A stretch of 29,796 bases of DNA, taken from positions 1 to 29,796 of the forward strand of contig CAZPAV010000037.1 in assembly GCA_964584755.1 (NCBI GenBank), read 5' to 3'. Position 1 is the stretch's first letter. The number at the start of each line of letters is the position of its first letter. Made by a program: the position numbers and the translations under genes. The notes beneath the pieces were generated by a model. The model made no database searches. It saw nothing but the letters and a program-made list of their open reading frames with translations, and was not told the origin of the DNA. Below are positions 24,216 through 29,796 of this stretch, piece by piece. The DNA comes from CAZPAV01 sp964584755. Lineage in GTDB: Bacteria > Actinomycetota > Acidimicrobiia > Spongiisociales > UBA5794.

Positions 24216-25004
24216 ATGAGGTTCATGCTCGCCCTCGTCGTGCCGGCCGTCGTCGCCGCGGCGTGTGCGGTGCCCTCGGCGGGCACGGGCACCGTCCCGC
24301 CGGGCACGCCGATCCTCACGGTGACCGCGGAGGGTGGCTTCGCGCCTGTGGTGTACCTCCTGAACCGGGGACCCCGGTACGTCCTCATGGCCGACGGCCG
24401 GTTGTTCGCCGCGGGCCCCTCCCCTGCGATCCATCCCGGCCCGATGGTGCCGCCTTACGTCGTCGCCCGGGTCGACGCCGAGACCATGGGCGAGATCCGT
24501 GCCGCCGTGGAGGAGATCGGGTTCCCCCGGTTCGACGAGCTCCGCGACACCGAGGCGGCGGATCGTGTCGCCGACGCCACCACCGAGGTCGTCACCTACC
24601 GCGACGCCGCCGGCAGCCACGTCTTCGCCGTCTACGCGCTCGGCATCGGCGACCAGACGGATCCCCGGGTGACGAGGCTGGCCGATCTCCTCGCTCTCCT
24701 CGACGACGCCGCGTCGGGGGACGCCGAGCCCATGGTCGTCGACCGGCTCGTCGTGCATGTCGCCGCGGGATCCCCGGATCCGGAGTTCCCCGACGTCCGT
24801 CCGTGGCCGCTGCCGCGGCGTCCCGACGAGCTGACGGTCGATTCCGCCACCGGGTGGGCGTGCGCGGTGTACGACGGTGAGGACGCGACCGCCTTGCTGG
24901 CGGTGTTCTCCCCGGCGACCCGGGCCACGGTCTGGCAGCTCGGCGGGAGCACGTACCGGATCCTCGCCCGGCCGCTCCTTCCGGGCGAGACGGGCTGTAG
25001 CTGA
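24216..25004 (+). CDS. Putative lipoprotein of unknown function
   Basis: A 262-residue protein. The first 17 residues form a short hydrophobic signal ending in AAAC (Cys17), a plausible but weak lipobox for lipid anchoring outside the membrane. The mature part is acidic, with segments such as VVYLLNRGPRYVLMADGRLF and, later, a ValAspAlaGlu-Thr-Met stretch that recalls proteins reporting a one-sided threshold. No catalytic motif is visible. Two further cysteines near the C-terminus (in GWACAV and ETGCS) could pair. The ATG at 24216 is chosen for the signal peptide; no good ribosome-binding site or -10 box is seen. The ABC exporter genes follow after 54 bp. Confidence 0.65.
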   Translation: MRFMLALVVPAVVAAACAVPSAGTGTVPPGTPILTVTAEGGFAPVVYLLNRGPRYVLMADGRLFAAGPSPAIHPGPMVPPYVVARVDAETMGEIRAAVEEIGFPRFDELRDTEAADRVADATTEVVTYRDAAGSHVFAVYALGIGDQTDPRVTRLADLLALLDDAASGDAEPMVVDRLVVHVAAGSPDPEFPDVRPWPLPRRPDELTVDSATGWACAVYDGEDATALLAVFSPATRATVWQLGGSTYRILARPLLPGETGCS

Positions 25005-25044
25005 GGGCCGCGGGCCGACGCCGCCGCCTGCGGTCGCCGGCCGG

Positions 25045-25050
25045 TAGGCT
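25045..25050 (+). promoter_or_regulatory. -10 box of leaderless ABC transporter promoter
   Basis: TAGGCT is 8 nt before the ATPase ATG, which has no ribosome-binding site. Transcription should start at or next to the start codon. No -35 is visible. Confidence 0.5.
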
Positions 25051-25058
25051 CGCCCCCG

Positions 25059-25898
25059 ATGACCGACGCGGCGATCTCGGTACGCGCCCTGACCAAGACC
25101 TACCCGAAGGTCGTCGCCCTCGACGGCATCTCCCTCGAGATCCCCCCCGGCTGCATCTTCGGGCTCGTCGGGCCGAACGGCGCCGGGAAGACGACGCTCA
25201 TCAAGTCCATCGTCGGCGCGCTCCGGCCCACCTCGGGGTCGATCACGGTGTTGGGGATGGATCCGCTCCGGAACCGATGGGCGCTGCGTCGACGTATCGG
25301 CTACATGCCGCAGGAGATCGCGCTGTACGAGGACCTGACGGCCCGGCAGAACATCCGCTTCTTCGGCGCCGCGCATCTCCACGACGGCCTCGACGCCGCC
25401 GTCGACCGTGTCCTCGAGTTCGTGGACCTGTCGGCCCGGGCCGACGTCCCGGTGTACACGCTTTCGGGCGGGATGCGCCAGCGGGTGTCGCTGGCGTGCG
25501 CCCTCGTCCATCCCCTCGACGTCGCGATCCTGGACGAGCCGACCGCCGGGGTCGATCCGGAGCTGCGTCGGGCGTTCTGGGACGGGTTCCGCACCCTGCG
25601 CGACGGAGGGGCGACGGTGATCGTCAGCACCCATCAGATGAGCGAGGTCGTCGAGTGCGACCGGGTGGTTCTCGTGAACGCCGGCCGGATCGTCCTCGAC
25701 GAGACACCCGGCGACCTGATGGCGAGGGGGGCGAGGACGGTGCGGATCCGCCGGGCGAACGGGGAGGTCGAGGAGCACGCGGTGGACGACTACCGCAGGG
25801 AGCTCCCCCGTCTGCTGGGCGCCGACGCCGCGGAGGTCGAGCTGGTCCAGGAGCCGCTCGAGGACGTGGTGCTGCGACTCATCGAGGGGGCGCCATGA
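25059..25898 (+). CDS. ABC transporter ATP-binding protein (ABC-2 type exporter)
   Basis: A 279-residue ATPase subunit. Walker A is GPNGAGKT (38-45), the Q-loop is Gln85 in YMPQE, the signature is LSGGMRQ (135-141), Walker B is VAILDEP (155-161), and the switch His192 lies in STHQMSE. A C-terminal extension after about residue 225 is typical of DrrA/NodI-like exporters. The stop overlaps the permease ATG as ATGA, fixing its partner. The substrate (drug, lipid or polymer) is not indicated. Confidence 0.94.
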   Translation: MTDAAISVRALTKTYPKVVALDGISLEIPPGCIFGLVGPNGAGKTTLIKSIVGALRPTSGSITVLGMDPLRNRWALRRRIGYMPQEIALYEDLTARQNIRFFGAAHLHDGLDAAVDRVLEFVDLSARADVPVYTLSGGMRQRVSLACALVHPLDVAILDEPTAGVDPELRRAFWDGFRTLRDGGATVIVSTHQMSEVVECDRVVLVNAGRIVLDETPGDLMARGARTVRIRRANGEVEEHAVDDYRRELPRLLGADAAEVELVQEPLEDVVLRLIEGAP

Positions 25899-26650
25899 GT
25901 GGCCCGACGATCTTCGCCAAGACCCGCTCCATCGGGGTGCGGGTCCTCCGCCAGCTCCGCGGGGACCGGCGTTTCGTGGCGGCGATGCTCCTGATCCCGG
26001 TGGTGCTCCTGGTGTTCCTGAAGATCGTCTTCGATGCCCTCCACGTGCCGGCCCCGGCGCAGCGGCGGTTCGCCGTCCTCGGCGTCGCCTACGTGATCCA
26101 CTTCGTCGCGTTCCTCCTCACCGCCCTGGTGGTGGTGCGTGAGCGGGTCCAGGGCACCCTGCAACGGATGTTCATCGACGGGTACCGGCGTATGGAGATC
26201 GTGGGGGGGTATCTCATCTCCTACACGGTGTTCGCCACCCTCCAGGGCGCCGTCGTGCTCGGCGTGGCCCAGCTCCTCTTCGGTCTCGACTACTCCGTCG
26301 GCGAGCTGGGACAGATCTTCGTCGTGTTGTGGATGCTGGCGATCCTCATGATGTCGATCGGCATCATGGTCTCGACGACCGCACGGACCGAGGCCCAGGT
26401 GATCCCCTTCGTGCCGGCGATCGTGGTCCCTGCCCTGTTCCTCTCCGGGATCGTCGTCGACGTGTCGTTGCTCCCGACCTGGGCGCAGGTCCTCTCCCGG
26501 GCGACCCCGCTGTACTACGCGGCGGAGATCTTCGGGTCGTTCTTCTCCCACGGCAGCATCCTCGCCGATCCGACCCCGCTGCTGTTGCTGCCCACCTTCG
26601 CTCTGGTCGTGCTCGCCCTCGCCGCCGGGACGCTGCGCGAGGAGCTGTGA
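25895..26650 (+). CDS. ABC-2 type transporter permease
   Basis: A 251-residue membrane protein with about six helices. The cytoplasmic N-terminus is followed by a first helix near 28-47. A charged loop (RERVQGTLQRM) with the ABC-2 coupling-helix character comes next. The conserved region near residues 183-196 (VVPALFLSGIVVDV) and the following LPTWAQVLSRATPLYYA match the ABC-2 signature. It forms an exporter with the overlapping upstream ATPase. Confidence 0.9.
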   Translation: MSGPTIFAKTRSIGVRVLRQLRGDRRFVAAMLLIPVVLLVFLKIVFDALHVPAPAQRRFAVLGVAYVIHFVAFLLTALVVVRERVQGTLQRMFIDGYRRMEIVGGYLISYTVFATLQGAVVLGVAQLLFGLDYSVGELGQIFVVLWMLAILMMSIGIMVSTTARTEAQVIPFVPAIVVPALFLSGIVVDVSLLPTWAQVLSRATPLYYAAEIFGSFFSHGSILADPTPLLLLPTFALVVLALAAGTLREEL

Positions 26651-26717
26651 GCCGGCCGGGGCGGGAATCATGCCGGACGTCGCGGTGTTGCCTCCACGTC
26701 ACGTCCAGGGAGGCGAC

Positions 26718-27161
26718 ATGCCCGGGTTCACGGTCACGCGCCGCATCGCGGCGCCGGTGGAGACCGTCTGGCAGGTGCTCGACGACTTCGGGGACATCCA
26801 GCGGTGGAGCCCTGGGGTGCGCTCCTCGGAGCTCACCTCGGAGAGGCCGGTCGCCGAGGGATCGACCCGTCACTGTGCCTTCGCCCCGTTCGGTGCGGTG
26901 AACGAGCGCATCGAACGCTACGAGCCGCCGCGGCGCATGACGGTGCGTCTCTACGAGACCTTCGGGATGCCGATCTCGGGCGGCACCGCCGATTTCGCCC
27001 TCGATGCCGTCGACGGCGGGTCGCACCTCACCTTGCGTTACGACTACACGCCGAACCTGCTGGGGCGGCTCCTGGGACCGATCACCGCCCGGCAGATGCG
27101 CAAGGGCATCGCCGGCCTCGCCGCCTCCCTGCGCCGGGAGGCCGAGCGTCTCGCCGGTTGA
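26718..27161 (+). CDS. SRPBCC-family protein (polyketide cyclase/dehydrase-like)
   Basis: A 147-residue single-domain protein of the START/Bet v1 fold: an opening beta strand (FTVTRRIAAPVETVWQVL), the helix with DFGDIQRWSPGV, beta strands with RHCAFAPFG and NERIERYEPP, and a long C-terminal helix after RLLGPI. These proteins bind small hydrophobic ligands; the ligand is unknown. The ATG at 26718 is preferred over 26670 because AGGGAGG stands just before it and the domain starts there. No TAnnnT box is clear upstream. Confidence 0.85.
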   Translation: MPGFTVTRRIAAPVETVWQVLDDFGDIQRWSPGVRSSELTSERPVAEGSTRHCAFAPFGAVNERIERYEPPRRMTVRLYETFGMPISGGTADFALDAVDGGSHLTLRYDYTPNLLGRLLGPITARQMRKGIAGLAASLRREAERLAG

Positions 27162-27202
27162 TGCTCGGGTCCGCGGTGCCGCCCCTTCCTGCGGCGAGCC
27201 CG

Positions 27203-27208
27203 TAGGCT
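27203..27208 (+). promoter_or_regulatory. -10 box of leaderless promoter for the 95-aa gene
   Basis: TAGGCT is 6 nt before the ATG, and no ribosome-binding site is present. It is the same hexamer at nearly the same distance as before the ABC ATPase gene. Confidence 0.45.
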
Positions 27209-27214
27209 GGCGGC

Positions 27215-27502
27215 ATGCCGTCCGTGCCCGAGCGTCGTGAGGCGCTCCGTCGTCTCCTCGAGGCCACCGGCCGGGCCCATCATGGTGCCTTCGCGGGTCC
27301 CGACCCCGACTGGGCGCGGTGGTACGCCGCCTCGATGTACGAGGCGCTGCTCCCGCTCCTGACGTCGAATCCGACGGTCGAGGACGTCGCGTCGTGGCTC
27401 GCCCGTGCCGAGGAGCGCTACCGGGCCACCGGATCGGACGAGCCCTGGCCGGTCCGCTACGCCGAGTGGTTCCTCGCGTGGGACGCCGCGCCGGGCGACT
27501 GA
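27215..27502 (+). CDS. Small hypothetical protein
   Basis: A 95-residue protein, mostly helical by composition, rich in Trp (WARWYAAS, SWLARAEERY, PWPVRYAEWFLAWD) and acidic overall. I recognise no family with confidence. No signal or membrane segment. It carries its own -10 box 6 nt before the ATG. It stands alone between the SRPBCC and glycoside-hydrolase-like genes. Confidence 0.62.
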   Translation: MPSVPERREALRRLLEATGRAHHGAFAGPDPDWARWYAASMYEALLPLLTSNPTVEDVASWLARAEERYRATGSDEPWPVRYAEWFLAWDAAPGD

Positions 27503-27559
27503 CCGAGACTCGCGGCGAGACGGTCACGCCCGTGCTCGGTGCCGGAGCGACCCCGCTGG

Positions 27560-27565
27560 TACGCT
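27560..27565 (+). promoter_or_regulatory. -10 box before glycoside-hydrolase-like gene
   Basis: TACGCT lies 30 nt before the GTG start, leaving a leader of about 23 nt that contains the GGAGGA ribosome-binding site (27581-27586). Confidence 0.4.
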
Positions 27566-27595
27566 CGGCGCCTCGCCCTTGGAGGAAGCGGCCAG

Positions 27596-28393
27596 GTGAA
27601 GCCCGCGCCCGTTCTCGGCGCCGCCTGCATCGCGGTCGCCGTCGCGGCGTATACGCCGGCATCCGAGGATGGGGTGGCGACGTCCCGGCCCCCCTCGTCG
27701 ATCTCGCCGACATCCACCGAGGCAGGGTCGACGACTCCGGTCTCGACCGTGCCGGTCGTCACGACGACCTCCACCTCGTCGCCGCCGTGGACACCTCCCG
27801 AGCACCCGATCCACATCGAGGACGGACGGTTCGTCGACACCCGCACCGGCGAGCCGCCCGTCGTCAGGGGCACGAACTACCTGACCCGGGTGCGGGTCGG
27901 CGGCGGGTATCAGGACCGTACCTTCTCGCCGTCCGTCTTCGACCCCGAGCGGGTGGCGGCGGACTTCGCCGCGTTGGCCGACCGCGGGTACAACACGGTG
28001 CGCATCTTCCTGGACTCCTGCAACGGAGGTCCGGGACGCATCGCCAAGGTCGGCGGTGAGCGCCTCGACGGCGAGTACCTCGACGTCATCGTGCAGGTCA
28101 TGGACCTGGCACGGTCCCACGGCCTGTTCCTGCTCCTGACGTCGAACGATCTCCCCGACGGCGGCGGCTACGCGCGACGAAGCTCCCGGGACGACGCCGG
28201 CGTGTTCCCCGGGTACCGCAACTCGATCTACCCGACCGGCGCGGTCGTCAGCTACGCGACGTTCGATGCCGTCGACCTCACCGGGGCGGCAGTGGACGGC
28301 GTCGACCTGGATGGGCTGAACGTCGCCGACTCGTCGCTGTGCCCGGACGGCCTGCCTCCCGATCCCCCCGGTTCGGGACGTTGCTCCCGCTGA
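27596..28393 (+). CDS. Truncated GH5-like glycoside hydrolase with pentapeptide-like tail
   Basis: A 265-residue exported-type protein. Residues 1-20 are a weak signal, and 27-68 form a Ser/Thr/Pro linker. Residues 72-212 look like the start of a TIM-barrel glycosidase of the GH5/cellulase type: DGRFVDTRTGEPPVVRGTNY, then ALADRGYNTVRIFLD, MDLARSHGLFLLLTSNDLP and YRNS. The barrel then stops. The conserved Asn-Glu acid/base and the nucleophile Glu that should follow are absent. Residues 220-265 differ in character: FDAVDLTGAAVDGVDLDGL and a CPDG...C ending resemble the end of pentapeptide-repeat proteins. It is therefore probably not an active glycosidase. The GTG at 27596 follows GGAGGA by nine bases. 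Confidence 0.65.
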   Translation: MKPAPVLGAACIAVAVAAYTPASEDGVATSRPPSSISPTSTEAGSTTPVSTVPVVTTTSTSSPPWTPPEHPIHIEDGRFVDTRTGEPPVVRGTNYLTRVRVGGGYQDRTFSPSVFDPERVAADFAALADRGYNTVRIFLDSCNGGPGRIAKVGGERLDGEYLDVIVQVMDLARSHGLFLLLTSNDLPDGGGYARRSSRDDAGVFPGYRNSIYPTGAVVSYATFDAVDLTGAAVDGVDLDGLNVADSSLCPDGLPPDPPGSGRCSR

Positions 28394-28495
28394 TCGCGCC
28401 GTCCGTTGGACCCGGCGACTGCGGGCCCGTGGAGCGCGGGGGCCACCGCATGGACCATACCCGGCCATGTCGATGGTGGTGGGGTCCGGTCGGTG

Positions 28496-28524
28496 TTGTT
28501 CGTTCTGCCTCCTTCCCGTAGCCT
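28496..28524 (+). promoter_or_regulatory. Promoter of M19 peptidase gene (TTGTTC-17-TAGCCT)
   Basis: This is one of the few promoters in the window with both elements: -35 TTGTTC (28496-28501), a 17-bp spacer and -10 TAGCCT (28519-28524). The ATG follows after 9 nt, so the mRNA is leaderless or nearly so. Confidence 0.6.
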
Positions 28525-28533
28525 GCCGGACCG

Positions 28534-29559
28534 ATGGTCGCCTCCTCGGAATCTGCCGCCGTTCGGGGTCACGGTCCCTGGGTGGATGTCCACGCGCATC
28601 CTGGCCGGACGCTCCTCACCGGTCTTTCCCGCTCCGCTCCGGCGGTGCAGCTCCTCGGCCCGGAAGACTCCGGCGAGCGACTCCAGTCGGCTCGCACAGC
28701 CGGGGTCGCAGCGGTGAACGCCTCGGCCGTGGCCGACCTCCCGGTGCTGGGCGTCCGCCCCGACGGGGGCCTCCACGCCTCCCGACCCTTCGAGCCGGGT
28801 GAGGCGTGGGCGGACTTTCGGCGGCAGCTCGACGCGCTCGAGGCCTCCCTCGCCGCCCCCGGGGTCCGGCCCGTGCTCGCCCCCGCCGATATCGTCGCAG
28901 CGGCGGCGACCGGCGAGGTGGGGACGGTGCTCGGCTGCGAAGGCGGCGACTTCCTGGAGGGCGACGCGGGGCGACTCGCCGACGTCGCCACCCGGGGTCT
29001 GCGGACGGTGACGCTGGTTCACTACCGCCCCAACGAGCTGGGGGACATCCAAACCGACGATCCGATGCACGGAGGTCTCAGTCCCGCCGGGCGTGAGGTG
29101 GTCCGGGAGATGAACCGGCTGGGGATGATCGTCGACCTGGCACACGCCACCTTCGGCACTACGGTCGACACGCTGGAGGTGTCGACCCGGCCGATCATGA
29201 TCTCCCACAGCCACCTGGCCCGTCCCGGGGCGAGTCATCCCCGGCTCCTCTCCGAGAAGCACGCTGCAGCCGTGGCCGAGGCGGGAGGGCTGATCGGCGC
29301 GTGGCCTGCCGGCATCGTCGCGCAGACCCTCGACGACTTCTGCGACGAGATCTGCCGCCTCGTCGACCTGGTCGGGGTCGACCACGTGGGCGTCGGCACG
29401 GACATGGACGCCAACTACCGCCCGGTCCTCACCTCATACGACCAGTTTCCCGACGTCGCCGCCCGCCTCCGAAGCCGGGGTATGACCTCCGCGGAGGTCG
29501 ACCAGGTCCTGGGAGGGAACTTCCTCTCCCTCTTCGAGGCGGTGGTCCAGGGCGGCTGA
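28534..29559 (+). CDS. Membrane-dipeptidase-like (M19) metallohydrolase
   Basis: A 341-residue TIM-barrel metallohydrolase of the M19 renal-dipeptidase family. Putative metal ligands are His20 and His22 in DVHAHPG, Glu136 in GCEGGDF, His204 in DLAHA, His225 in SHSH and Asp290 in GTDMD. This matches the family's set except that the usual HxD first motif reads HxH. Members hydrolyse dipeptides, including D-amino-acid ones, or related amides. No signal peptide is seen, so it is probably cytoplasmic. A strong hairpin follows the stop by zero bases. Confidence 0.9.
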   Translation: MVASSESAAVRGHGPWVDVHAHPGRTLLTGLSRSAPAVQLLGPEDSGERLQSARTAGVAAVNASAVADLPVLGVRPDGGLHASRPFEPGEAWADFRRQLDALEASLAAPGVRPVLAPADIVAAAATGEVGTVLGCEGGDFLEGDAGRLADVATRGLRTVTLVHYRPNELGDIQTDDPMHGGLSPAGREVVREMNRLGMIVDLAHATFGTTVDTLEVSTRPIMISHSHLARPGASHPRLLSEKHAAAVAEAGGLIGAWPAGIVAQTLDDFCDEICRLVDLVGVDHVGVGTDMDANYRPVLTSYDQFPDVAARLRSRGMTSAEVDQVLGGNFLSLFEAVVQGG

Positions 29560-29589
29560 GGAGGCCCGACCGTCGTACGTCGGGTCTCC
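29560..29589 (+). terminator. Terminator-like hairpin after M19 peptidase gene
   Basis: GGAGGCCCGAC, an 8-nt loop and GTCGGGTCTCC form an 11-bp stem with one G-U pair, starting on the base after the TGA stop. There is no U-tract, as is common for actinobacterial terminators. Confidence 0.55.
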
Positions 29590-29723
29590 GACTCACGCGT
29601 CATCCCACACCGACCTGCCGGCACTGGCGCCGCGCCCGGAAGAACATGGTGGCTGCGCGGCGGTTTCGGGGCTCTTCCGGTTGGAGCAGGGATCCGGTGG
29701 GGTGGTGAGGGTCTTGGAATGCG

Positions 29724-29784
29724 GTCAGGGGCCGTGCCATCGTCTGCAGCTGTTGACGGCAGCAGCACGATGGAGGCCCCTGAC
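29724..29784. repeat. Large imperfect hairpin at window edge, possible mobile-element end
   Basis: Outer arms GTCAGGGGCC (29724-29733) and GGCCCCTGAC (29775-29784) pair over 10 bp. Inside, CCATCGT and ACGATGG pair over 7 bp, then CTGC/GCAG and GCTG/CGGC, closing on a TTGA loop. About 25 base pairs form over 61 nt. ATG codons at 29770 and 29785 could begin a gene that runs off the window. It may be the left end of an insertion sequence with a protective hairpin, or a structured regulatory element; the sequence stops too soon to tell. The stretch 29590-29723 holds nothing else that I recognise. Confidence 0.4.
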
Positions 29785-29796
29785 GATGACAGACGG

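Overview
This is a gene-dense, very high-GC window that fits a deep-branching member of the Actinomycetota, possibly an Acidimicrobiia-like lineage. The main evidence is a phosphatidylinositol-mannoside (PIM) gene set (pgsA, patA, pimA), a mycothiol synthase (mshD), many GTG starts and TAnnnT -10 boxes close to start codons. The gene order thrS ... pgsA-patA-pimA ... pdxS-pdxT-yebC ... ruvC-ruvA-ruvB closely follows the thrS-to-ruvB segment of Mycobacterium tuberculosis. Taxonomy is an inference; no rRNA or other marker gene is present.

Positions 1-8530 form a minus-strand cluster with tight, often overlapping gene junctions. In transcription order it holds PIM lipid synthesis (pgsA, patA, pimA), PLP synthase (pdxS, pdxT), a YebC-family protein, the Holliday-junction resolution genes (ruvC, ruvA, ruvB) and queuosine tRNA modification (queA and the first half of tgt, cut by the window edge). 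Internal promoters are visible before pdxS, ruvC and queA.

Positions 8651-15215 hold citrate synthase (plus strand), a small membrane protein and a large MMPL/RND transporter (minus strand, overlapping), and thrS (minus strand). The citrate synthase/MMPL block separates thrS from pgsA.

Positions 15380-23477 are an accessory stretch of mostly single-gene units: a zinc-ribbon membrane peptide, mshD, a patatin-like lipase, a GMC flavin oxidoreductase, a CPBP (CAAX-type) membrane protease homologue, a feruloyl-CoA-synthase-like ligase, a DUF6125-like protein and an alpha/beta hydrolase. Three divergent pairs share compact promoter regions.

Positions 23548-29559 hold a polytopic membrane protein and a putative lipoprotein, divergent around a perfect 17-bp palindrome, followed by an ABC-2 exporter pair, an SRPBCC protein, a 95-aa hypothetical protein, a truncated glycoside-hydrolase-like protein with a pentapeptide-repeat-like tail, and an M19-type peptidase with a terminator-like hairpin. 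The last 75 bases hold a large imperfect hairpin at the window edge.

There is no gene-free stretch longer than 300 bases. I saw no tRNA, rRNA, CRISPR array or complete mobile element. I found no clear new defence or biosynthetic system. The most unusual signals are the recurrent leaderless promoter architecture, the glycoside-hydrolase/pentapeptide chimera, the rearranged thrS-pgsA interval and the terminal hairpin.
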